Shown piece after piece: positions 1 through 10,740 of a stretch of DNA of 64,000 bases; positions within the stretch are counted from its first letter, which is position 1; every line of letters begins with the position of its first letter. Origin of the DNA: Clusia tigrina. Taxonomy: Eukaryota > Arthropoda > Insecta > Diptera > Clusiidae. Where the stretch lies: contig OV050033.1 in assembly GCA_920105625.2 (NCBI GenBank), positions 110,631,700-110,695,699 of the forward strand. Direction: 5' to 3'. A model generated the notes under the pieces. That model did no database searches. It worked only from the letters and a program-made list of their open reading frames with translations, and had not been told where the DNA came from. A program made the translations under genes and the position numbers.

Positions 1-2300
1 TCAAACACTGATAAAACTTCAAATGCCCCTAACTTCTATACGGTACGGCCTACACCTATCAAAGTTTGCAACATACAAATGCTTGTAACTGTTTACTGGA
101 GCGTCATAAAATCTTGGAATTTTGTAACAATAAAGTACTCGAGCCTCTTGTCAATTTATGTTATAGCTCAAAGCTGTGCTACCTTGAGTCCTAAATCAAA
201 CACTGATAAAACTTCAAATGGCCCTTACTTCTATACGGTACGTCCTACACCTATCAAAGTTTGCAACATACAAATGCTAGTAACTTTTTACTGGAGCGCC
301 ATAAAACCTTGAAATTTTGTAACAATAAAGTACTCGAGCGTCTTGTCAATTTAAGCTATCGCTCAAAGCTATGCTACCCTTGAGTCCCAAATCAAACACT
401 GATAAAACTTCATATGGCCCTAACTTCTATACGGTACGTCCTACACCTATCAAAGTTTGCAACACACAAATGCTTGTAACTCTTTACTGGAGCGTCATAA
501 AACCTTTAAATTTTGTAACAATAAAGTACTCGAGCCTCTTGTCAATTTAAGCTCTCGCTTAAAGCTATGCTACCCTTGAGTCCCAAATCAAACACTGATA
601 AAACTTCAATTGGCCCTCACTTCTATACGGTACGTCCTACGCCTATCAAAGTTTGCAACATACAAATGCTTGTAACTTTTTACTGGAGCGTCATAAAACC
701 TTTAAATTTTGTAACAATGAAGTACTCGAGCCTCTTGTCAATTTAAGCTATCGCTCAAACCTTGAGTCCCAAATAAAACACTGATAAAACTTCAAATGGC
801 CCTAACTTCTATACGGGACGTCCTACGCCTATCAAAGTTTGCAACATACAAATGCTTGTAACTTTTTACTGGAGCGTCATAAAACCTTTAAATTTTGTAA
901 CAATAAAGTACTCGAGCCTCTTGTCAATTTAAGCTCTCGCTTAAAGCTATGCTACCCTTGAGTCCCAAATCAAACACTGATAAAATTTCAAATGGCCCTA
1001 ACTTCTATATGGTACGTCCTATACCTATCAAAGTTTGCAACATACAAATGCTTGTAACTCTTTACTGGAGCGTCATAAAACCATGAAATTTTGTAACAAT
1101 AAACTACTCGAGCCTCTTGTGAATTTAAGCTATCGCTCAAAGCTATGCTACCCTTGAGTCCCATATCAAACACTGATAAAACTTCAAATGCCCCTAACTT
1201 CTATACGGTACGGCCTACACCTATCAAAGTTTGCAACATACAAATGCTTGTAACTGTTTACTGGAGCGTCATAAAACCTTGGAATTTTGTAACAATAAAG
1301 TACTCGAGCCTCTTGTCAATTTATGTTATAGCTCAAAGCTGTCCTACCTTGAGTCCTAAATCAAACACTGATAAAACTTCAAATGGCCCTAACTTCTATA
1401 CGGTACGTCCTACACCTATCAAAGTTTGCAACATACAAATGCTAGTAACTTTTTACTGGAGCGTCATAAAACCTTGAAATTTTGTAACAATAAAGTACTC
1501 GAGCGTCTTGTCAATTTAAGCTATCGCTCAAAGCTATGCTACCCTTGAGTCCCAAATCAAGCACTGATAAAACTTCAAATGGCCCTAACTTCTATACGGT
1601 ACGTCCTACACCTATCAAAGTTTGCAACATACAAATGATTGTAACTTTTTACTGGAGCGTCATAAAACATTGAAATTTTGTAACAATAAAGTACTCGAGC
1701 CTCTTGTCAATTTAAGCTATCGCTCAAAGCTATGCTACCCTTGAGTCCCAAATCAAACACTGATAAAACTTCAAATGGCCGTAACTTCTATACTGTACGT
1801 CCTACGCCTATCAAAGTTTGCAACATACAAATGCTTGTAACTTTTTACTGGAGCGTCATAAAACCTTGTAATTTTGTAACAATAAAGTACTCGAGCCTCT
1901 TGTCAATTTAAGCTATCGCTCAAAGCTATGCTACCCTTGAGTCCCAAATAAAACACTGATAAAACTTCAAATGGCCCTAGCTTCTATACGGTATGTCCTA
2001 CGCCTATCAAAGTATGCAACATACAAATGCTTGTAACTTTTTACTGGAGCGTCATAAAACCTTGAAATTTTGCAACAATAAAGTACTCGAGCCTCTTGTC
2101 AATTTAAGCTCTCGCTTAAAGCTATGCTATCCTTGAGTCCCAAATCAAACACTGATAAAACTTCAAATGGCCCTAACTTCTATATGGTACGTCCTATACC
2201 TATCAAAGTTTGCAACATACAAATGCTTGTAACTCTTTACTGGAGCGTCAGAAAACCTTGAAATTTTGTAACAATAAAGTACTCGAGCCTCTTGTGAATT
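1..2300 (+). repeat. Lead-in block of mixed monomers
   Basis: This block has about 11.7 monomers with no internal HOR that I can resolve. Bases 1 to about 480 match 3551-4030 (offset 3,550), including the cataaaatcttgg, gcgccataaaacc and catatggccc variants. The match then decays near the ctctttactgg/tttttactgg difference. Two monomers have ctatatggtacgtcctatacc (near 1003 and 2180). The 195-bp subtype (ttatgttatagctcaaagctg) appears near 161 and 1321. Nothing other than satellite is present. Confidence 0.85.
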
Positions 2301-2704
2301 TAAGCTATCGCTCAAAGCTATACTACCCTTTTGTCCCAAATCAAACACTGATAAAACTTCAAATGCCCCTAACTTCTATACGGTACGTCCTACACCTATC
2401 AAAGTTTGCAACATACAAAAGCTTGTAACTTTTTACTGGAGCGTCATAAAACGTTGAAATTTTGTAACAATAAAGTACTCGAGCCTCTTGTCAATTTATG
2501 TTATCGCTCAAAGCTGTGCTACCTTGAGTCCTAAATCAAACACTGATAAAACTTCAAATGGCCCTTACTTCTATACGGTACGTCCTACACCTATCAAAGT
2601 TTGCAACATACAAATGCTTGAAACTTTTTACTGGAGCGTCATAAAACGTTGAAATTTTGTAACAATAAAGTACTCGAGCCTCTTGTCAATTTAAGCTCTC
2701 GCTT

Positions 2705-2725
2705 AAAGCTATGCTATAAAACACT
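2705..2725 (+). repeat. 15-bp deletion monomer (copy 1)
   Basis: The sequence runs gctatgctataaaacactga, so 15 bases (cccttgagtcccaaa in neighbours) are missing between gcta and taaaacactg. The deletion apparently arose in a monomer of the aaataaaacactg type, because ta sits at the junction. It is shared with position 4709 at exactly one HOR period, so it predates the 1,992-bp duplication. Confidence 0.9.
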
Positions 2726-3244
2726 GACAAAACTTCAAATGGACCTAACTTCTATACAGTACGTCCTACGCCTATCAAAGTTTGCAACATACAAATGATT
2801 GTAACTTTTTAGTGGAGCGTCATAAAACCTTGAAATTTTGTAACAATAAAGTACTCGAGCCTCTTGTCAATTTAAGCTATCGCTCAAAGCTATGCTACCC
2901 TTGAGTCCCATATCAAACACTGATAGAACTTCAAATGGCCCTAACTTCTATATGGTACGTCCTACACCTATCAAAGTTTGCAACATACAAATGCTTAGAA
3001 CTTTTTACTGGAGCGTCATAAAACCTTGAAATTTTGTAACAATAAGGTACTCTAGCCTCTTGTCAATTTAAGCTATCGCTCATTCTATGATACCCTTGAG
3101 TCCCAAATCAAACACTGATAAATCTTCAAATGGCCCTAACTTCTATACGGTACGTCCTACACCTATCAAAGTTTGCAACATACAAATGCTTGTAACTTTT
3201 TACTGGAGCGTCATAAAACCTTAAAATTTTGTAACAATAAAGTA

Positions 3245-3300
3245 CTCGAGCCTTTTTACTGGAGCGTCATAAAACCTTGAAATTTTGTAGCAATAAAGTA
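3245..3300 (+). repeat. 56-bp truncated monomer (1 of 19)
   Basis: Two XhoI motifs lie 56 bp apart instead of 196. The junction reads ctcgagcctttttactggag. The left side is the normal XhoI region and the right side is the normal aactttttactgg region of the next monomer, so about 140 bp have been lost across a ct/t microhomology. What remains is the tttttactgg-to-ctcgagcc segment, including AATAAA. A 191-bp monomer (gctatcgcacaatgctac) follows directly. This copy has tagcaataaag in place of taacaataaag. Confidence 0.95.
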
Positions 3301-4696
3301 CTCGAGCCTCTTGTCAATTTAAGCTATCGCACAATGCTACCCTTGAGTCTCAAATCAAACACTGATAAAACTTCAAATAGCCCTAACTTCTATACGGTAC
3401 GTCCTACTCCTATCAAAGTTTGCAACATACCAATGCTTGTAACTTTTTACTGGAGCGTCATAAAACCTTGAAATTTTGTAACAATAAAGTACTCGAGCCT
3501 CTTGTCAATTTAAGCTCTCGCTCAAAGCTATGCTACCCTTGAGTCCCATATCAAACACTGATAAAACTTCAAATGCCCCTAACTTCTATACGGTACGGCC
3601 TACACCTATCAAAGTTTGCAACATACAAATGCTTGTAACTGTTTACTGGAGCGTCATAAAATCTTGGAATTTTGTAACAATAAAGTACTCGAGCCTCTTG
3701 TCAATTTATGTTATAGCTCAAAGCTGTGCTGCCTTGAGTCCTAAATCAAACACTGATAAAACTTCAAATGGCCCTTACTTCTATACGGTACGTCCTACAC
3801 CTATCAAAGTTTGCAACATACAAATGCTAGTAACTTTTTACTGGAGCGCCATAAAACCTTGAAATTTTGTAACAATAAAGTACTCGAGCGTCTTGTCAAT
3901 TTAAGCTATCGCTCAAAGCTATGCTACCCTTGAGTCCCAAATCAAACACTGATAAAACTTCATATGGCCCTAACTTCTATACGGTACGTCCTACACCTAT
4001 CAAAGTTTGCAACACACAAATGCTTGTAACTTTTTACTGGAGTGTCATAAAACCTTGAAATTTTGTAACAATAAAGTACTCGAGCCTTTGTCAATTTAAA
4101 CTCTCGCTTAAAGCTATGCTACCCTTGAGTCCCAAATCAAACACTGATAAAACTTCAAATGGCGCTAACTTCTATACGGTACGTCCTACGCCTACCAAAG
4201 TTTGCAACATACAAATGCTTGTAACTTCTTACTGGAGTGTCATAAAACCTTGAAATTTTGTAACAATAAAGTACTCGAGCCTCTTGTCAATTTAAGCTAT
4301 CGCTCAAAGCTATACTACCCTTTTGTCCCAAATCAAACACTGATAAAACTTCAAATGCCCCTAACTTCTATACGGTACGTCCTACACCTATCAAAGTTTG
4401 CAACATACAAAAGCTTGTAACTTTTTACTGGAGCGTCATAAAACGTTGAAATTTTGTAACAATAAAGTACTCGAGCCTCTTGTCAATTTATGTTATCGCT
4501 CATAGCTGTGCTACCTTGAGTCCTAAATCAAACACTGATAAAACTTCAAATGGCCCTTACTTCTATACGGTACGTCCTACACCTATCAAAGTTTGCAACA
4601 TACAAATGCTTGAAACTTTTTACTGGAGCGTCATAAAACGTTGAAATTTTGTAACAATAAAGTACTCGAGCCTCTTGTCAATTTAAGCTCTCGCTT

Positions 4697-4717
4697 AAAG
4701 CTATGCTATAAAACACT
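4697..4717 (+). repeat. 15-bp deletion monomer (copy 2)
   Basis: It has the same gctatgcta/taaaacactg junction, 1,992 bp after the first. I saw no other monomer in the window with it, so it is a private marker of this HOR. Confidence 0.9.
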
Positions 4718-5236
4718 GACAAAACTTCAAATGGACCTAACTTCTATACAGTACGTCCTACGCCTATCAAAGTTTGCAACATACAAATGATTGTAACTTT
4801 TTACTGGAGCGTCATAAAACCTTGAAATTTTGTAACAATAAAGTACTCGAGCCTCTTGTCAATTTAAGCTACCGCTCAAAGCTATGCTACCCTTGAGTCC
4901 CATATCAAACACTGATATAACTTCAAATGGCCCTAACTTCTATATGGTACGTCCTACACCTATCATAGTTTGCAACATACAAATGCTTAGAACTTTTTAC
5001 TGGAGCGTCATAAAACCTTGAAATTTTGTAACAATAAGGTACTCTAGCCTCTTGTCAATTTAAGCTATCGCTCATTCTATGATACCCTTGAGTCCCAAAT
5101 CAAACACTGATAAATCTTCAAATGGCCCTAACTTCTATACGGTACGTCCTACACCTATCAAAGTTTGCAACATACAAATGCTTGTAACTTTTTACTGGAG
5201 CGTCATAAAACCTTAAAATTTTGTAACAATAAAGTA

Positions 5237-5292
5237 CTCGAGCCTTTTTACTGGAGCGTCATAAAACCTTGAAATTTTGTAGCAATAAAGTA
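5237..5292 (+). repeat. 56-bp truncated monomer (2 of 19)
   Basis: Same junction as at 3245, one 1,992-bp period later, also with tagcaataaag. It is followed by the 191-bp monomer subtype. Confidence 0.95.
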
Positions 5293-6283
5293 CTCGAGCC
5301 TCTTGTCAATTTAAGCTATCGCACAATGCTAACCTTGAGTCTCAAATCAAACACTGATAAAACTTCAAATAGCCCTAACTTCTATACGGTACGTCCTACA
5401 CCTATCAAAGTTTGCAACATACCAATGCTTGTAACTTTTTACTGGAGCGTCATAAAACATTGAAATTTTGTAACAATAAAGTACTCGAGCCTCTTGTCAA
5501 TTTAAGCTCTCGCTCAAAGCTATGCTACCCTTGAGTCCCATATCAAACACTGATAAAACTTCAAATGCCCCTAACTTCTATACGGTACGGCCTACACCTA
5601 TCAAAGTTTGCAACATACAAATGCTTGTAACTGTTTACTGGAGCGTCATAAAATCTTGGAATTTTGTAACAATAAAGTACTCGAGCCTCTTGTCAATTTA
5701 TGTTATATCTCAAAGCTGTGCTACCTTGAGTCCTAAATCAAACACTGATAAAACTTCAAATGGCCCTAACTTCTATACGGTACGTCCTACACCTATCAAA
5801 GTTTGCAACATACAAATGCTAGTAACTTTTTACTGGAGCGCCATAAAACCTTGAAATTTTGTAACAATAAAGTACTCGAGCGTCTTGTCAATTTAAGCTA
5901 TCGCTCAAAGCTATGCTACCCTTGAGTCCCAAATCAAACACTGATAAAACTTCATATGGCCCTAACTTCTATACGGTACGTCCTACACCTATCAAAGTTT
6001 GCAACACACAAATGCTTGTAACTTTTTACTGGAGCGTCATAAAAGCTTGAAATTTTGTAACAATAAAGTACTCGAGCCTTTGTCAATTTAAGCTCTCGCT
6101 TAAAGCTATGCTACCCTTGAGTCCCAAATCAAACACTGATAAAACTTCAAATGGCGCTAACTTCTATACGGTACGTCCTACGCCTACCAAAGTTTGCAAC
6201 ATACAAATGCTTGTAACTTCTTACTGGAGCGTCATAAAACCTTGAAATTTTGTAACAATAAAGTACTCGAGACTCTTGTCAAT

Positions 6284-6974
6284 TTAAGCTATCGCTCAAA
6301 GCTATGCTACCCTTGAGTCCCAAATCAAGCACTGATAAAACTTCAAATGGCCCTAACTTCTATACGGTACGTCCTACACCAATCAAAGTTTGCAACATAC
6401 AAATGATTGTAACTTTTTACTGGAGCGTCATAAAACATTGAAATTTTGTAACAATAAAGTACTCGAGCCTCTTGTCAATTTAAGCTCTCGCACAAAGCTA
6501 TGCTACCCTTGAGTCCCAAATCAAACACGGATAAAACTTTAAATGGCCGTAACTTCTATACGGTACGTCCTACGCCTATCAAAGTTTGCAACATACAAAT
6601 GCTTGTAACTTTTTACTGGAGCGTCATAAAACCTTGTAATTTTGTAACAATAAAGTACTCGAGCCTCTTGTCAATTTAAGCTATCGCTCAAAGCTATGCT
6701 ACCCTTGAGTCCCAAATAAAACACTGATAAAACTTCAAATGGCCCTAGCTTCTATATGGTATGTCCTACGCCTATCAAAATATGCAACATACAAATGCTT
6801 GTAACTTTTTACTGGAGCGTCATAAAACCTTGAAATTTTGTAACAATAAAGTACTCGAGCCTCTTGTCAATTTAAGCTCTCGCTTAAAGCTATGCTACCC
6901 TTGAGTCCCAAATCAAACACTGATAAAACTTCAAATGCCCCTAACTTCTATGTATACTGTACGGTCTACACCTA
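6284..6974 (+). repeat. Mixed monomers between HORs
   Basis: About 3.5 monomers: an aatcaagcactg/caccaatc type, a cgcacaaagc type with ggccgtaac, an aaataaaacactg/cttctatatggtatg type, and the start of a gcccctaacttc type. The same succession recurs around 45.4-45.9, 48.4-48.9, 52.9-53.5 and 55.1-55.6 kb, so it is an established module rather than random monomers. The last monomer carries a 4-bp insertion (cttctatgtatac, near 6949). Confidence 0.8.
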
Positions 6975-7808
6975 TCAAAGTTTGCAACATACAAATGCTT
7001 GTAACTGTTTACTGGAGCGTCATAAAACCTTGGAATTTTGTAACAATAAAGTACTCGAGCCTCTTGTCAATTTATGTTATAGTTCAAAGCTGTGCTACCT
7101 TGAGTCCTAAATCAAACACTGATAAAACTTCAAATGGCCCTAACTTCTATACGGTACGTCCTACACCTATCAAAGTTTGCAACATACAAATTCTAGTAAC
7201 TTTTTATTGGAGCGTCATAAAACCTTGAAATTTTGTAACAATAAAGTACTCGAGCGTCTTGTCAATTTAAGCTATCGCTCAAAGCTATGCTACCCTTGAG
7301 TCCCAAATCAAACACTGATAAAACTTCAAATGGCCCTAACTTCTATACGGTACGTCCTACACCTATCAAAGTTTGCAACATACAAATGCTTGTAACTTTT
7401 TACTGGAGCGTCATAAAACCTTGAAATTTTGTAACAATAAAGTACTCGAGCCTTTTTACTGGAGCGTCATAAAACCTTGAAATTTTGTAACAATAAAGTA
7501 CTCGAGCCTCTTGTCAATTTAAGCTATCGCACAATGCTACCCTTGAGTCTCAAATCAAATACTGATAAAACTTCAAATAGCCCTAACTTTTATACGGTAC
7601 GTCCTACACCTATCAAAGTTTGCAACATACAAATGCTTGTAACTTTTTACTGGAGCGTCATAAAACCTTGAAATTTTGTAACAATAAAGTACTCGAGCCT
7701 CTTGTCAATTTAAGCTCTCGCTTAAAGCTATGCTACCCTTGAGTCCCAAATCAAATACTGATAAAACTTCAAATAGCCCTAACTTTTATACGGTACGTCC
7801 TACACCTA
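6975..7808 (+). repeat. HOR of 834 bp, copy 1
   Basis: The unit is four monomers plus a 56-bp truncated monomer: 784 + 56 - 5 (191-bp subtype) - 1 (195-bp subtype) = 834. The order is 195-bp subtype, gcgtcttg subtype, truncated monomer with the 191-bp subtype, then hairpin subtype. Private markers are ttatagttcaaagctg (near 7078) and tttttattggagcg (near 7201). Confidence 0.92.
7445..7500 (+). repeat. 56-bp truncated monomer (3 of 19)
   Basis: ctcgagcctttttactggag junction inside copy 1 of the 834-bp HOR, followed by the 191-bp subtype. Confidence 0.95.
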
Positions 7809-8642
7809 TCAAAGTTTGCAACATACAAATGCTTGTAACTGTTTACTGGAGCGTCATAAAACCTTGGAATTTTGTAACAATAAAGTACTGGAGCCTCTTG
7901 TCAATTTATGTTATAGTTCAAAGCTGTGCTACCTTGAGTCCTAAATCAAACACTGATAAAACTTCAAATGGCCCTAACTTCTATACGGTACGTCCTACAC
8001 CTATCAAAGTTTGCAACATACAAATTCTAGTAACTTTTTATTGGAGCGTCATAAAACCTTGAAATTTTGTAACAATAAAGTACTCGAGCGTCTTGTCAAT
8101 TTAAGCTATCGCTCAAAGCTATGCTACCCTTGAGTCCCAAATCAAACACTGATAAAACTTCAAATGGCCCTAACTTCTATACGGTACGTCCTACACCTAT
8201 CAAAGTTTGCAACATACAAATGCTTGTAACTTTTTACTGGAGCGTCATAAAACCTTGAAATTTTGTAACAATAAAGTACTCGAGCCTTTTTACTGGAGCG
8301 TCATAAAACCTTGAAATTTTGTAACAATAAAGTACTCGAGCCTCTTGTCAATTTAAGCTATCGCACAATGCTACCCTTGAGTCTCAAATCAAATACTGAT
8401 AAAACTTCAAATAGCCCTAACTTTTATACGGTACGTCCTACACCTATCAAAGTTTGCAACATACAAATGCTTGTAACTTTTTACTGGAGCGTCATAAAAC
8501 CTTGAAATTTTGTAACAATAAAGTACTCGAGCCTCTTGTCAATTTAAGCTCTCGCTTAAAGCTATGCTACCCTTGAGTCCCAAATCAAATACTGATAAAA
8601 CTTCAAATAGCCCTAACTTTTATACGGTACGTCCTACACCTA
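7809..8642 (+). repeat. HOR of 834 bp, copy 2
   Basis: By eye it matches copy 1 except at 7890, where gtactggagcc replaces gtactcgagcc and destroys that XhoI site. Similarity extends slightly past 8642, to about 8670, where ctttttactgg replaces ctgtttactgg. Such near-identity points to a very recent duplication, or to an assembly artefact. Confidence 0.92.
8279..8334 (+). repeat. 56-bp truncated monomer (4 of 19)
   Basis: Same junction, 834 bp after the copy at 7445 and apparently identical to it. Confidence 0.95.
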
Positions 8643-9004
8643 TCAAAGTTTGCAACATACAAATGCTTGTAACTTTTTACTGGAGCGTCATAAAACCTTG
8701 AAATTTTGTAACAATAAAGTACACGAGCCTCTTGTGAATTTAAGCTATCGCTCAAAGCTATGCTACCCTTGAGTCCCATATCAAACACTGATAAAACTTC
8801 AAATGCCCCTAACTTCTATACGGTACGGCCTACACCTATCAAAGTTTGCAACATACAAATGCTTGTAAATGTTTACTGGAGCGTCATAAATCCTTGGAAT
8901 TTTGTAACAATAAAGTACTCGAGCCTCTTGTCAATTTATGTTATAGCTCAAAGCTGTGCTACCTTGAGTCCTAAATCAAACACTGATAAAACTTCAAATG
9001 CCCC

Positions 9005-9024
9005 TAACTTCTATGTATACGGTA
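9005..9024 (+). repeat. 4-bp insertion monomer (cttctatgtatacgg)
   Basis: Neighbouring monomers read cttctatacggtacg. Here tgta is inserted, giving cttctatgtatacgg. The same insertion is at about 6947-6960 (where it reads tgtatactgtac) and 10187-10199. All three lie in the 6.9-10.2 kb part of the array and directly before a 195-bp subtype. Confidence 0.85.
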
Positions 9025-10684
9025 CGGCCTACACCTATCAAAGTTTGCAACATACAAATGCTTGTAACTGTTTACTGGAGCGTCATAAAACCTTTGAATT
9101 TTGTAACAATAAAGTACTCGAGCCTCTTGTCAATTTATGTTATAGCTCAAAGCTGTGCTACCTTGAGTCCTAAATCAACCACTGATAAAACTTCAAATGG
9201 CCCTAACTTCTATACGGTACGTCCTACACCTATCAAAGTTTGCAACATACAAATTCTAGTAACTTTTTACTGGAGCGTCATAAAACCTTGAAATTTTGTA
9301 ACAATAAAGTACTCGAGCGTCTTGTCAATTTAAGCTATCGCTCAAAGCTATGCTACCCTTGAGTCCCAAATCAAACACTGATAAAACTTCAAATGGCCCT
9401 AACTTCTATACGGTACGTCCTATACCTATCAAAGTTTGCAACATACAAATGCTTGTAACTCTTTACTGGAGCGTCATAAAACCTTGGAATTTTGTAACAA
9501 TAAAGTACTCGAGCCTCTTGTCAATTTATGTTATAGCTCAAAGCTGTGCTACCTTGAGTCCTAAATCAAACACTGATAAAACTTCAAATGGCCCTAACTT
9601 CTATACGGTACGTCCTACACCTATCAAAGTTTGCAACATGCAAATGCTAGTAACTTTTTACTGGAGCGTCATAAAACCTTGAAATTTTGTAACAATAAAG
9701 TACTCGAGCGTCTTGTCAATTTAAGCTATCGCTCAAAGCTATGCTACCCTTGAGTCGCAAATCAAACACTAATAAAACTTCAAATAGCCCAACTTCTATA
9801 CGGTACGTCCTACACCTATCAAAGTTTGCAACATACAAATGCTTGTAACTTTTTACTGGAGCGTCATAAAACCTTGAAATTTTGTAACAATAAAGTACTC
9901 GAGCCTCTTGTCAATTTAAGCTCTCGCTTAAAGCTATGCTACCCTTGAGTCCCAAATCAAACACTGATAAAACTTCAAATGGCCCTAACTTCTATATGGT
10001 ACGTCCTATACCTATCAAAGTTTGCAACATACAAATGCTTGTAACTCTTTACTGGAGCGTCATAAAACCTTGAAATTTTGTAACAATAAAGTACACGAGC
10101 CTCTTGTGAATTTAAGCTCTCGCTTAAAGCTATGCTACCCTTGAGTCCCATATCAAACACTGATAAAACTTCAAATACCCCTAACTTCTATGTATACGGT
10201 ACGGCCTACACCTATCAAAGTTTGCAACATACAAATGCTTGTAACTGTTTACTGGAGCGTCATAAAACCTTGGAATTTTGTAACAATAAAGTTCTCGAGC
10301 CTCTTGTCAATTTATGTTATAGCTCAAAGCTGTGCTACCTTGAGTCCTAAATCAAACACTGATAAAACTTCAAATGGCCCTAACTTCTATACGGTACGTC
10401 CTACACCTATCAAAGTTTGCAACATACAAATTCTAGTAACATTTTACTGGAGCGTTATAAAACCTTGAAATTTTGTAACAATAAAGTACTCGAGCGTCTT
10501 GTCAATTTAAGCTATCGCTCAAAGCTATGCTACCCTTGAGTCCCAAATCAAACACTGTTAAAACTTCAAATGGCCCTAGCTTCTATACGGTACGTCCTAC
10601 ACCTATCAAAGTTTGCAACATACAAATGCTTGTAACTTTTTACTGGAGCGTCATAAAACCTTGAAATTTTGTAACAATTAAGTA

Positions 10685-10740
10685 CTCGAGCCTTTTTACT
10701 GGAGCGTCATAAAACCTTGAAATTTTGTAACAATAAAGTA
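10685..10740 (+). repeat. 56-bp truncated monomer (5 of 19)
   Basis: Same junction. It is preceded by taacaattaagtactcgag, a variant that abolishes the upstream AATAAA, and followed by the 191-bp subtype. Confidence 0.95.

Larger units (their letters stand above)
2300..4291 (+). repeat. HOR of 1,992 bp, copy 1
   Basis: This is the first of two tandem copies of a ten-monomer unit. Its length is explained by its parts: ten 196-bp monomers, plus one 56-bp truncated monomer, minus a 15-bp deletion (near 2716), a 5-bp shortening (cgcacaatgc subtype), a 2-bp deletion (gagcctttgtc), a 1-bp loss in the 195-bp subtype and a 1-bp loss at cgctcattctatg, giving 1,992. Every one of these markers recurs 1,992 bp downstream. 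The start is placed where the ctatactacccttttgtccc variant begins to match, so it is approximate. Confidence 0.9.
4292..6283 (+). repeat. HOR of 1,992 bp, copy 2
   Basis: This is the second copy of the 1,992-bp unit, carrying the same ordered markers: cttttgtccc near 4320, the 15-bp deletion near 4708, cgctcattctatgatac near 5070, the 56-bp monomer at 5237, and the ccttactt/catatgg monomers. Scattered single-base differences separate it from copy 1. Examples are gctaaccttgag near 5328 where copy 1 has gctacccttgag, and acattg near 5458 where copy 1 has ccttg. Similarity ends near 6270-6280, where gactcttgtc replaces gcctcttgtc and the ctttt-gtccc marker is missing. Confidence 0.9.

Noticed and set aside
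1145..1477. 110-residue open frames (also at 3530, 5522, 7730, 11166, 25695, 45933, 62766 and others) as genes
   Set aside because: They sit at fixed places in the satellite, encode the repeat twice because a 195-bp monomer preserves frame, lack gene-like context, and are destroyed in neighbouring monomers by the 196-bp frame shift.
2300..6283. HOR copies taken as a pure assembly artefact
   Set aside because: Copies differ by scattered single bases (for example gctaaccttgag near 5328), which argues for real divergence. The 834- and 1,617-bp pairs, by contrast, are close enough that an artefact is still possible.
8603..8788. 61-residue frames on the minus strand (many copies)
   Set aside because: They are the reverse complement of one phase of the monomer, recur wherever no stop variant occurs, and show no sign of selection as protein.
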